64,000 nucleotides of DNA from Corbicula japonica (lineage: Eukaryota; Mollusca; Bivalvia; Venerida; Cyrenidae): NCBI GenBank assembly GCA_038501625.1, contig JAZAYU010000175.1, positions 1,055,119 to 1,119,118 of the forward strand. The letters run 5' to 3'. The notes under the pieces are model-generated. The model was not told the origin of the DNA, did no database searches, and saw only the letters and a program-made list of their open reading frames with translations. Of the stretch, positions 1 through 10,186 are shown piece by piece; position 1 is the stretch's first letter; every line of letters begins with the position of its first letter. The position numbers and the translations under genes were made by a program.

Positions 1-145
1 TGAATTATGCATGATATCAGGAGAAGACATATCCTGACATCAAAGCATTCCAACACAGCACAAAAGCAGAGCGGAGAAATGAGCGTTATAATGTATATAA
101 TAATCAATTAACCCTTTCCTCCATATATACACATTTTTACGCATG

Positions 146-226
146 TGCGACCAGTGTAGATCCAGATCAGCCGGCACAGACGGCGGGCACATCCGTGCCG
201 TCTGATCAGGATCTGCACTGGTCGCA
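146..226. repeat. Foldback (inverted repeat) element, 81 bp
   Basis: Two 25-base arms (146-170 and 202-226) are reverse complements with two mismatches: TGCGACCAGTG at the left end returns as CACTGGTCGCA at the right. The GC-rich centre (GGCACAGACGG) is partly self-complementary too. It resembles the short foldback MITEs common in bivalve genomes (recollection, unchecked). No target duplication is evident. Confidence 0.75.
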
Positions 227-553
227 TTTTGGTCAGTAATAACCTAACGAATCAAAAAGCGAACAGTTTAGTTCTAAACTGTTCGCCCATGCAATAAAGG
301 TAGTAAATAGAGGTAGAGGTAATAAAATTGGAACGTTAAGTTTAAAATTATATGGATACTGGCTGTTTAAAAAACCCTCAAATAGTTTTTGTATACTTAC
401 ACGTAAACTTGAAACGCAGAAGCCCATGCCGATTTAAACAAGTTGTCTAAAATCGGTCAAAATATTTGGCCGATTAATCGTACAATCTTTCCGCATAATC
501 AATGATTAATCGGTTGCATATCCATAATTGTGCATTTTTATATAAATAAATAA
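227..553. other. No feature seen
   Basis: AT-rich sequence with only short chance reading frames on both strands; no repeat or gene recognised. Confidence 0.4.
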
Positions 554-645
554 AAGAAGTGAAAACGTCGTATCAGGAATTCTACAACCAGAAAAAACAG
601 CCTCAGCATCAGGCAAACAAGTAGAGAGGAACTTATAACAGTAAA
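554..645 (-). repeat. Family A repeat, 3'-end fragment (degenerate)
   Basis: Contains GTATCAGGAAT followed by AAAAAACAGCCTC and AGAGAGGA in the order seen in minus-strand Family A copies (compare 26705-26800). Heavily diverged. A still weaker trace (TGCATGATATCAGGA) lies at the very start of the window. Confidence 0.4.
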
Positions 646-1418
646 CTCCTTGAATTTGTATTCCAGATTCGCAAATTTAAAGAAACGCTGAAAAATATAA
701 TTGTGCGTTAACGTGATTAAAAAAAGACTTCCACCAAATTTCGTGCCGACGAAACAAATTTATGAACAGACGTTTAGCATAATTGCTAACAAAATTGCTT
801 CTTGTTAGTTGTGCACACTCTTTAAGTAGAGTGATAATGCGGAGTTTGCCTTCTTTCGGTTAAAAAACGCAAAAAGTGTCGTGAAGACAGTAATCTTAGC
901 AATTTGGAGATAAATTGAATGCACTCGAACACATTTCTTAAACTTCACGACGTGAAAGAAGGGGTTTTGTAACTAAAATTATTTCCTTGTTTACTAGTCA
1001 TTATTCTGCAATTTATGTTGGCTTGAGTAATTTTGTAGGGCATTAAACGCACGATTTTCCATCTTCGTTGATAGTCCGTAAACTCTCTTGTCGTATTTTG
1101 GTACATGTTACCGTGCAATTTCACAGTTGCAATTTATTAGATTTACATTAAATTTAACATATCTTAGTTTGATGGACAGTGTTAAAATGAACATTTTTTT
1201 TCCTTATTCAGGCTCAAGCAAACCGGGCCTGCAATATATTTATTTGTCATGTTCGAGCGTTTTCAAAGTTCCTTTTTATCGACTAAGTTATCATGGTACA
1301 TGTAGCTCATTGTGATAGGTTGCGGCCGTCAAAAGTCTCCACGTACATTCAGTCAGTGCTTTTATCAATTATATAGCTTTTAAAGGCCTTTGAACAAAGT
1401 TTCAATTTTTGAGTCAAT
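646..1418. other. No gene; weak Family B piece inside
   Basis: No coding signal. At 1204-1275 the string CAGGCTCAAGCAAACCGGGCCTGCAATAT, broken here only by divergence from the consensus, matches the distal part of Family B (compare 33600-33670). Confidence 0.4.
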
Positions 1419-1545
1419 ATTGTGTTGCAGTCAACCCGGGGGTAGGAGCCGTGATCAATAATATGCACCTCCATTACTGCACAGGCTAAATAAAACCGCG
1501 CCTGCACATGTTGATATGTGTCGTGTTCGGCGACTTTCTCAATTC
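1419..1545 (+). repeat. Family B repeat copy
   Basis: Reads GTCAACCCGGGGGTAGG, then CTCCATTACTG, then CAGGCTAAATAAAACCG, then GTGTCGTGTTCGGCGAC. This is the block order of the fuller copy at 33355-33690, in the same orientation. Confidence 0.65.
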
Positions 1546-1566
1546 ATTTTATCTATCCATAATGCG

Positions 1567-2010
1567 TATCAGATACCTTTGACTTTATTGCCATTTTGTG
1601 CTATGCTACAGAATCAAAGGAGAGGATACGTCAATATCTTCGTTTGGTGCACATTATACATGTACACATTAATTTATACTTTTTTTCTGATTTTCTATAT
1701 ATAGAACGTATCAGTAACGTTTGAAAATTTGTCATGCATTGCTGCTACAGTTCCCTTCAGAAGTAAATACACCATATCTTAGTTCGGTGTTAACATGTTT
1801 TTTTCTGATTCTCGATATATATGTCAGTAACGTTTGACATTTTTTGCCAATTTGTGCTACAGTACAGCATCCCTATGGAGTAGATAGATCCATTCCTTAG
1901 TTTGATGTAAAAACGTGTTTCTGATATCCGATATACTTATCAGTTACATTTGACATAATTGCGATTCTTTGCTAAACTACAGTACCCATAAGTGTTGTTA
2001 AGTGTATATC
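1567..2010 (+). repeat. Degenerate tandem array, ~115-145 bp unit, ~3.6 copies
   Basis: Units begin near 1567, 1711, 1828 and 1941. Each opens with a version of CAGTAACGTTTGACAT, passes through GCTACAGTAC, then CTTAGTTTGGTGT, and closes with TTCTGATTCTCGATATAT. Unit length drifts and identity is low, so this is an old minisatellite. The short reading frame at 1516-1704 is an accident of it. Confidence 0.6.
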
Positions 2011-3480
2011 TCATCCATACATCAAATGATTGTGTTTAGAGCTTATACACTTCAATGTGGCAATCGGGGAAAAAGCTTGTATTCATCTATTTAATTATGT
2101 CTCAAGGAGGAAATATATGACATTTATTTGATTTATTACAGCACAATGTTGTTAAGAAACACTTTTTTAAAGGAACGGAATGAAAAGGCCATGTTAAGTG
2201 TCATCGTGCACTAGGGATAAATGGTGCAAAAAGTTTTTTGTTTCTACGGACGTAATGAATTGTTTTTGTCGCATTCAATGATTTGTTTTTGCTGACATTA
2301 ACAAGTTCCTACCATCCTAATGAAATTTCATGTAGGGATAATTGTGATTGCTGCATCTATCATTTGCCTGACGTTTTAAAAATATTTTAAACAAACCAAA
2401 TATGTTTCAACCCGGCAAATCTCTTTTTCGTACGTAATTTCTATGATGTCAAATTGTACCAGGACAACCATACTTGTTTTAAAGGAATGACAGTAAACCA
2501 AATCTATCGCAGGAGGTAAGGCACTAAGTCACTTATATTATCCTAGTAACAGGAATAATTTGAAACACATTTTGTAACATTTGTGACAGTCTCAAACCCC
2601 TGGCTATAGTGAAAATGGACACGTGGCTATTAACTGAGTCATGCGCATCTTTTGAACCAGTATCATTCTGTAAAAAATGTTTCTTTTTGCGTATTGACCA
2701 TTCCAATGCGGTCACATCTCAGATTATCTTTTTTGTTTATTGTCTGTGACGGATTGTTTGAAAAGTATCATTTTATAAAATCATGTTTTCCTTTCCTCTG
2801 CATTTTAGCTGTGTTTTTTTTTAGTGAGACTAATTCGATATGCCTATTTTTTTTTATATAAAATACAGCTTACTCCAAAAAATAATTGCCTAATGTACAT
2901 GATTATTTTTAACACTAATTGACTCTTAATATTGATTACATAATTAGGTTCCTTATTGACCAAGCGACTGCCAAAGTGTCTAGATTCACCCCTCTCCCCC
3001 GCAAACGTCATTAGAAGGAAATACGATATTAATATGACGATAGCAATCTTTGAAAAGACAAAATACAGGATGAATCTTCTCTACATATATATTATACGAA
3101 TTACATTCCTAAACTAGCAATAGACAAAGGCTAATATCCTATTTTCTAGGATCTAGTTGAAAGCATTGCCGTCAAGAATTGTTTCGCTTTTTTGTTATTA
3201 GAGGATTATATACAAAAAAACGATGTAATGACTGCTTTATGCAGCCTGATATCAAGAACCCAATTATAACGCAATATGATCGACAAATAGGTCGCCAACA
3301 AAGGAAAATATATAAGTGCTCTTAAAAATAAGTATAATATTATTATTCAAATTAATAAGTTAGGATCTTGATCACCGGTATGACAGTTGTATAAGAAGTT
3401 CCTTTTCCAACAATATATTTTGATCCATGCTTTGAAAAAACACACTTAAGTATGTTACGTATAACTTAAAATTAAATACA
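2011..3480. other. No feature seen
   Basis: AT-rich, no open frame above about 70 codons, no recognised repeat. Confidence 0.4.
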
Positions 3481-3657
3481 AACCTGTGCTAAAGACAAAC
3501 TGTATTCAAAGGCAACATGTGGACAAAGACCACACTTTTTTTGACCCACTGACAGTTAACAGAACAAATTTGCCTGAGAGCAGAGGCCAACTGTCTGTAA
3601 AGACCAATTTTGGGTTCTCCCTTGAGTGGTCTTTGTACGCAGGTTAGACTGTAATTA
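3481..3657. repeat. Possible short inverted-repeat element
   Basis: The left side reads AACCTGTGCTAAAGAC and the right side GTCTTTGTACGCAGGTT, an imperfect inverted pair about 145 bp apart. Between them are further AAAGACCA / TGGTCTTT pairs. Consistent with a small MITE; no target duplication was found, so the call is tentative. Confidence 0.35.
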
Positions 3658-5020
3658 TAATTTTAACAACATCATTTAAAATAAATTTAATTTTATAAAT
3701 GTCGGAATATCTTTTGTTTGTTACATATCTAAACCTACATTTTGTCGTTTTAACAATTTAACAAAACTATTTAGACTTTGACCGTATGGAAAGATATTAT
3801 GCAAACAATATTTCAACAACGAGCCATCAAGTAGTTTGTTATCATGGGAAAAAACAGCAAACTCTTAATTGCATCAATTCGTGCGGTAGTGATGCGTTAG
3901 TTAAAAAATAAATGTTTAATTAGAATAAAACATCAACAAATGTAGTTTTTAAAGCAAAAAGAAAATGATACCATGAAAAGCTTCCGCTATTAAAGATATG
4001 TTACTTTATATTTTGTTGTTGTTTTTTTTTCAGTGGCAAATGCTTTCAATTCCTACAAAAATGCTCAATGTTAATATTGTCCTACGAATATATTTTGAAT
4101 TGGAGTGTAAATATATGCACCGGAATTAGGGCAAAACATTAAGCAGTGTTGTTTTAGATGTTTAAATCAGATATGTTCAGTTTAACTCATTAGTTAGTGT
4201 TAGCATGAAATAACAAAGAATGTACAACTGTCTGTATATATTAATACTTTTTTATTAAAATATGCCAACAGAAAAGAATGTTCTGGCAAGATGTATTAAA
4301 TTTGTCGATCAAATTCACTGTATTCGCTTTCAACAGAAAACACAACAAAAACGTTGGAATTGTACTTATTTGTCACGCGAAATGTTTAGATACTATCTGT
4401 TGTTATGGTAGGAAACTCTCCGAACTTTGTTTCTGATCGTTATTGTATTAATTGATGCATATGGGAAATAAAAGTGTCACGAGAAACGTCAAGAATTCTT
4501 AATACTGCACGACATTCAGAGCTGTCTAGTTATAAACCGAGTCATTTCCAATTTGGCGATTTCGCAACGATCGTATTGTGTCTCGATAAAACCGTTGGTG
4601 GAGGATTTGAATTCAGATAGTTTACAGTCACTGTGTTTCATGGTATTTGTCCTGATTGTGTTATTGCAAAACTGCGTTATTGCATGTTTTATATTTTGTG
4701 CGCTACTTATAGTAATACATGTAGTTTGAATCATACTATAACTTGTTTTGAAAACTCAATTAAACCCCTCGGTGTTTTACGAATGGCTTTTTAAGGCTGT
4801 AACATACCGTCTCAACCCACCACGAGCCGAGAGGAAAAGCTGGCACACGAACGCACGCACGCAGACTCAGACGCATTCATACCCACAAAAACTCGCACGC
4901 AAGCGCATACATTAAAATTAAAGTATATATCAACCAACAAACTGTGTAAAGGCTGTTTTCTAGGTTAACCTGTTCTTGATATGCAAATTTGAATTTGATA
5001 TACACTGTACATATACTTAT
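3658..5020. other. No feature seen
   Basis: AT-rich noncoding sequence. The 72-codon minus frame at 4516-4734 has no recognisable motif. Confidence 0.4.
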
Positions 5021-5110
5021 AAGACATGCTTTCTGTCTTCTTTTTCGCTGCATGGGAAGGCATTGTTTTGTGAGTGTGGCGATTCCCGATATGCATGTTT
5101 CACATTTTAG
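5021..5110 (+). repeat. Family A repeat, 3'-end fragment
   Basis: Shows CATGCT..CTT, then GGGAAGGC, then GTGTGGCGATTCCCGATATGCATGTTTCAC, the last ~90 bp of the family ending at the shared 3' terminus. Confidence 0.6.
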
Positions 5111-5526
5111 ATTTATAAAGAAATAAATTTTGCTACAAATTACAACAAATGCATGTTTACTTTTTAAGCATATCATGGCCTAAATATTAACAAAACAGAA
5201 TGAATTGCTGACCAAATATCAACATTATTTAATATTTATCCGTCCTGTATTATAAAAAAATTAAAATATTCTGGGAACAAAATTTAACCGAAAAAAAAAA
5301 CAACTGAAAAACTCAGATCGAATATCAAATAGCGGAGCAAATGCATGTTATACCTACTGAACCGGTTCAATATTTCATGTAAGCAATTTGACAAGCTTGG
5401 TTAACTGCAATGGTTATGTACATATATAAGAAACAAATCGTCATAAACAAAAAAATGAAACTAAGTCTATCGATTACATGATAAAATTCTATTTTGAAAA
5501 TCTCACACATAGGTGCCCAAGGTAGC
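5111..5526. other. No feature seen
   Basis: AT-rich spacer between two repeat fragments. Confidence 0.35.
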
Positions 5527-5600
5527 CGCGACCAGTAGCCATTTCAGCCATTTAGATACTTGAGATTTGAGACTGGTTTCCAATCTCAGTTTTATAACCT
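5527..5600. repeat. Half copy of the 137-bp palindrome family
   Basis: Carries one arm only: GCGACCAGTAGCCATTTCAG through GAGATTTGAGACTGGTTTCC to CAGTTTTATAACCTT. Matches the right half of the palindrome at 23721-23857. Confidence 0.65.
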
Positions 5601-5779
5601 TCAACCATGGTTTCAACTATTTTTCCCGAGAGATATAAAATATTGACTGTGGCTCGTTACTAACTGTGCATGGAAAACATTAATTTAAAATTGTATTGTT
5701 GCATCACTGCGACTTGTTTAATAATTGATATTATTAGTAAAATCATATTTTTTTATAGCTGAAGCATTAAAATAAACAC

Positions 5780-5863
5780 ATGTTATCTTTTCTTTTTATT
5801 TGGCTGTGTGGTGAGGCATTATTTTCAAGACGTGGTTATTCCTGATATTTATATTTACTTTTT
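5780..5863 (+). repeat. Family A repeat, degenerate 3'-end fragment
   Basis: GGCTGTGTGGTGAGGCATT then GTGGTTATTCCTGATATTTAT follows the order of the family's 3' end, with substitutions. Confidence 0.45.
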
Positions 5864-5938
5864 TAAATATTTAATCAGAAAAATGTTGAACCTTAGACCA
5901 CCGTTACATTAAAGCTGTACTATAATGTTATTATTTAA

Positions 5939-6053
5939 ATGAACTCATATTGGTCTTGTTATTGGGCCAAGGGTAGTCATATTGGCCCGAGGCCGATCGC
6001 CGAGGGCTAATAAGACTGCCCGAGGCACAATAACAAGGCCAATATGAATTCAC
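5939..6053. repeat. Foldback element, ~115 bp palindrome
   Basis: GAACTCATATTGGTCTTGTT at the left returns as AACAAGGCCAATATGAATTC at the right. The whole stretch folds on itself with a few mismatches about the centre CCGATCG. A half copy (GCATTGGCCTTGTTATTGGG) lies at 27451-27490, so this is a dispersed family. Confidence 0.7.
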
Positions 6054-7140
6054 TTGATTAATGACAATTTTATTAATTAACACAATATTCATAATTATAT
6101 ACTTTAAAATTTCTAATTTACCGGCATGAAGAGATGAGTGTCAACTCCGATTCAAATGTCTGGCAATCTTCAATCAGTCTACAGTCTACAGTAGTGACCT
6201 GGCTGGTATAAGCTACCAAGTCAATGCAGATATGCAGGTTGTTTTGTTTTGAATAAAAAACAACCTGAACATTACTACACACTGTGGCAGCCAACTCTCT
6301 TGTTCATCCAGTCTAAATTTAGTTATTATCCAAATATACCCAAAATAAGTTTACTTTTCTGGGAAATTCCATCCAGGAGTTCCGCATGTAATACTCAATT
6401 TAACATGTCTGTAAGTTATCCAAACTAACCTTTGATCCTTTTTGCAAAGTTATGCTGTATAAACTTGCTTAAATCAAAAGTAATCCCTTAAAATTCACTG
6501 TTTTTTAGTTTCAATAATTCTTGCTGCAGACATCTGCATTGTTGTTGTACTAGCGAGTTAGATAAACTCAAAAGATTTTTATTACACGGAACGATATCAC
6601 CAAAATCAGCAACATAGACTTATCCTCTGCCCCTTTGCCTAGCTGCACCTCTTGTGCCCAAACTCATACTATCTATAACCTTTTTAATTCATCATCTAGT
6701 TTTTTTGGATATCGGCGACTTACTATAAATTAAATAATTGTTTTTCTTTCAATTTTTAATGCAGTAATTTCAAATTTACAAAGTGTCAAGACTTTGTTTT
6801 CTCAAAACTAATATGGCAATAAATTGTCAATATTTTTTTTCTCGTTAACGAAATGAAGCTAGTTTTTTGCATCTTGACAGGTGTCAAACACGCTCTGATC
6901 AAGGTAACACAATCAACAAAACAAAAAAAACACTGTCTTAAATATTTACCTTCGTGTCTCCCATATAACCACTATACAAACAATCAATTAACACCTCTTC
7001 TGTCATCCCTGCTGTGGATGTCCGACCGAGAAAACCATATCACCGTCGAGATTAGTACAAGCAGTGTAGCTTGTTTTAGAAAGATTTACGAATTTAAGCT
7101 ATATTTAACAAAATTTAAAATAAAGTTTGAAATTAAAATC
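6054..7140. other. No feature seen
   Basis: AT-rich. The 99-codon frame at 6853-7152 has no signal peptide, domain or relative elsewhere in the window and is judged random. Confidence 0.4.
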
Positions 7141-7237
7141 GTACGAATATGATGGGTATTCGGATATGTGAATGGTATTTGGATTCGATCTTACTATTCG
7201 GATATTCGGATAGCCGAATAACCGTTCCCATCCCTAC
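7141..7237. mobile_element. Possible end of a hAT-like nonautonomous element
   Basis: Repeated ATTCGGATAT strings lead to AACCGTTCCCATCCCTA. This is the same layout as the right end of the hAT-type element at 55928-56917 (ATTCGAATGC... GCCATCCCTA), with a different terminal sequence. No partner end was found nearby. Confidence 0.3.
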
Positions 7238-7810
7238 TTTTTATCCATAAAAATGACTTAGAAATTCCAAAATGGCGTGCATTCTGTAATTCTCTAAATG
7301 GTACATCAGTATAAATATAATGAAATGGCTAATGATCTTTGACTGTTAGATATTTAACTGCCGCAAATTGTATTGTTTTGTTGCCGACATAAAAGTACAA
7401 GAACTGTGCCCTGTAACTATACTCTCTTGAAATAAACAATTTACCTTTTGAATTAAGATTGTGTCGCTTTGTCCGCAATAGCAGACAATAGTCACGTGAC
7501 TTGCATTATTGGCATCTGCTTATGAAATATCCGCCGTCTGAGATAAAAGGGATAAACGTAACATAGGCTAAATGCGAGACGAGGCAACTGACAAAATGTT
7601 AGATCCATGATGATAGCACCGCTCACTTGATTTATTTAGACAGTCAGGTTTCTGTAATTCATGGCTTTATACACACATCGGGGTCCATTATAACCGTTAA
7701 GTTTGTGGAAATGCAAATGGCCTAGTATATCTCGTTTTATAACTCAAGTCAATTACTTAATAAATTTAAAATGCATTATAAAATGACAAGAATCTTTTAA
7801 TTTCAAAATT
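7238..7810. other. Upstream region of the receptor gene
   Basis: Noncoding. A block at about 7478-7535 (GCAATAGCAGACAAT ... CCGTCTGAGA) recurs in diverged form near 43834 and 59295. No TATA box or initiator can be assigned with confidence; the 5' noncoding exon implied by the acceptor at 7819 may lie here or further upstream. Confidence 0.4.
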
Positions 7811-7820
7811 TTCTTTTCAG
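7811..7820 (+). promoter_or_regulatory. Candidate 3' splice acceptor before the start codon
   Basis: TTTTCTTTTCAG just 7 bases before the ATG at 7828 is a strong acceptor with a pyrimidine tract. It implies that the first coding exon begins at 7821 and that an untranslated 5' exon lies upstream. Confidence 0.55.
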
Positions 7821-7827
7821 TATAAAA

Positions 7828-8116
7828 ATGAATAACAGCACATATGTGATCGTGCCGGATGGACTGGAAGGGAAATCTAAAATGTACCAAAATCTGGATT
7901 CCTACGCTCATGCTTACTGGTGCATTCACCCGTACCTCAGCCTTATCATCTGCTCCTTTGGTATCATTACGAACATGGTTAATATTGCGATCCTGTGCCG
8001 CAAGAAGATGGTAAACAGCATAAACTGTATTCTCACCGGGATAGCGATCTCTGATATTGTCACGATGATGGATTATGTTCCCTATGCAATTCATTTCTAT
8101 CTGCTCACAGGATTAA
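7828..8116 (+). CDS. Peptide GPCR (DMSR / sex-peptide-receptor-like), exon 1
   Basis: Codes residues 1-96 of a 361-residue rhodopsin-family receptor that would sit in the plasma membrane and bind a neuropeptide. Residues 2-5 hold overlapping N-glycosylation sequons (NNST). TM1 is about 35-57, with the helix-1 Asn in GIITNMVNI, and TM2 about 67-93, with the conserved Asp in AISDIVTM. The wording NCILTGIAISD and YVPYAIHFYL is typical of the FMRFamide/myosuppressin-type (DMSR) group (family knowledge). The start is the first ATG after a strong acceptor. The exon ends at A|GTAAGT, leaving one base (phase 1), which joins AT of exon 2 to give Asn. Its last ~20 bases are the first unit of the 44-bp array that fills the start of intron 1. 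Ligand unknown. Confidence 0.85.
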
Positions 8117-8995
8117 GTAAGTAAACCATGCATTACATTTTTATCTGCCCACATGGTTGAGTAAGCAAACTGTGCATTACATTTATATCTGCTCACAGGG
8201 TTGAGAAGGTAAAGCATGTATAACATTTTTATCTGCTCACATGGCTTAGTAAATTAACTATGTATTACTGTAACATTAATGTCTGCGAACACAGTTGAGT
8301 AAGTAAATCATTAATTACATTTCTATCTGCTCACATGGTTAAATAGGTAAACTATGTTTTCGCAGAGGGTTGAGTAGGTAAAGCATGCATTACATTTCTA
8401 TCTGCTCACAGGGTTAAATAAGTAAATCACGTATTACATTTCTCTATGCCCACAGGGATGAGTAAGTATATAAGTAAATATGCATTGCATTTCTATCTAC
8501 TCACAGAGTAGAGTATGTAAATTATGCATAACAATTCTACAACTGCTTACAGTGTCGAGAAAAAAAATAATGCATTACATTTATATCTGCTTACATGGTT
8601 GAGTAAGTTAAGCATGCATTACATTTCTATCTGCTCACAGGGTTGAGTAAGTAAAGCATGCACAACATTCATATCTGCTCATATTGTTGAGTTAGTGAAG
8701 CATGCATTACATTAATATCTGCTCACAAGCCTGAATGAGTAAAACATGCATTACATTTCGTTCTGCTACATGTAACAGGTTTTAGAAAGTAAAGCATGCA
8801 TTTCATTTTTATGCTCACAGGGTAAACTATGCATTATATTTCTTTCTTCTTACAGAGTTGAGTTAGTAAGCATGCATTACATTTCTATTCGCGCACAGGT
8901 TTAAGTAAGAGGAGTATGCATTACATTTCTATCTGCTCACAGGTTTTAGTTAGTGCATGAAAAGCACGTATTCAATTTCTGTCTGCTTAACGAGG
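8095..8995 (+). repeat. Intronic 44-bp tandem array derived from the exon 1 end and splice donor
   Basis: About 20 head-to-tail degenerate units, modal length 44 bp. The consensus runs ATCTGCTCACAGGGTTGAG, then TAAGTAAAGCATGCATT, then ACATTTCT. Unit 1 is the real exon end (CTGCTCACAGGATTAA) plus the donor GTAAGT. Later units keep both a TTTCTATCTGCTCACAG acceptor-like string and, in several cases, GAGTAAGT donor-like strings six bases on (near 8161, 8294, 8459, 8646). There are no unique spacers, so this is not a CRISPR-like array. The coding unit is most likely the founder, since only it must encode TM2. Confidence 0.85.
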
Positions 8996-9565
8996 TTTCA
9001 ACAAGATGAACAGTTATGTTGCAAAAGAAATGGAACATTTTTATCGAGATCATTGTAACATTGTAAGTTAAGATTTGCATGGTCTCTCCATTGCAATTTT
9101 GTGAAATAAATGAATCTTTATTATCAACAACATTAAAAACTGTTGGTACCAGTCGACGCGAACAGATATATAGTGACGCCATTAGATTAATAGTTAAATT
9201 TCGAAATTTCTCACAAGTTAAAACCGGTGTTTGATATGAAAAGAACGTGGATTAACATTTGCGTAGAAATGGAATTCGCTTCTCAAATAACTGTCTGGGT
9301 TTTAAAGAATTTATAGACATGTACAGTTTATGATTTAATTCGACAACAATAGAACAGAAAAGGGCCCTTTGAACGATTTGTAGTTTTCTTTTGATAAATG
9401 AAATGGAAACTAGTAAATTACGTAATTACCATGATCGTAAACAGTTTATCGATTTTTTAAATTTTAAAAAAACAATTGTAAATTGTAAATGTTTAATGTT
9501 ATTTCTTTTAATATTTTGACATTCAAAGCAAATAACCGAAACACACTGTGCCTCATTGGAACGTT
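8996..9565. other. Intron 1, no further feature
   Basis: AT-rich intronic sequence between the tandem array and a Family A fragment. Confidence 0.45.
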
Positions 9566-9722
9566 AATCCATTGGGTTCTTATTTGTGTTACTTGTTTTT
9601 AGTGTCTGTTTTGAAATAAGTTATTTTATTGACCATGCTCTCTCTTCTTCTCGTCTTCCTGGATATGTGGGGAGGCTGTGTATTTTCCAGATGTGGCATT
9701 TCCTGATATGCATATTATACTT
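9566..9722 (+). repeat. Family A repeat, 3' fragment next to the exon 2 acceptor
   Basis: CATTGGGTTCTTATTTGTG through GACCATGCTCTCTC and GTGGGGAGGCTGTG to CCTGATATGCATATTATACTT matches the last ~155 bp of the family. It stops about 30 bases before exon 2. Its frame is open from 9586 into exon 2 without a stop (55 codons). Confidence 0.8.
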
Positions 9723-9751
9723 TAAAGTTGTTGTTGTCTTTCTGGTTTCAG

Positions 9752-9869
9752 ATGACACTATACGGCGCTACACCTATGCATGGACGCATTATCTTGCAGT
9801 TCATTCGTGTCTTAGTATAACTACACACACAATATCTCTCTGGCTTGCCGTTCTTATGTCGACAATTAG
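9752..9869 (+). CDS. Peptide GPCR, exon 2 (TM3)
   Basis: 118-bp exon bounded by TTTCTGGTTTCAG and AG|GTACGT; it codes residues 97-136 in part. It enters in phase 1 and leaves with two bases (AG) that join A of exon 3 as Arg. It holds ECL1 and TM3 (about 112-134). HTISLWLAVLMSTIRY is the family's TM3 ending: the DRY motif of common class A receptors is replaced by an IRY form, as DMSR/SPR receptors use WRY (family knowledge). The usual TM3 disulfide Cys is absent, which also fits that group. Both splice sites and both phases agree with exons 1 and 3, so the gene model is internally consistent. Confidence 0.85.
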
Positions 9870-10082
9870 GTACGTATTTAATTGCTATAACTGAATAAAG
9901 CTTGGCCTTTGTACTCAACATCGTCTTAATGATCTTACCTTAAATAAATAAATATTCGATAAGAGGTTTTCATACAATTCCCCTCCTAATTTGTAACTTG
10001 TTTGTTTAAAGTTTGTTAAGCATATCATCTTTATTTTAATGTATGTGAATACTGTTATACCAATGTTTTTTAAAGGTTGAGG

Positions 10083-10186
10083 TTATATTATATTATATTA
10101 TATTATATTATATTATATTATATTATATTATATTATATTATATTATATTATATTATATTATATTATATTATATTATATTATATATT
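10083..10186. repeat. Pentanucleotide microsatellite (TTATA)n, ~20 units
   Basis: About 100 bases of perfect TTATA repeats, followed to 10258 by a decayed TTATG/TTATA tract. It lies in intron 2 and was probably present before the retrotransposon arrived. Confidence 0.95.

Noticed and set aside
8095..8995. CRISPR-like array
   Set aside because: Units abut each other with no unique spacers, degenerate steadily, and sit in a eukaryotic intron; it is a minisatellite.
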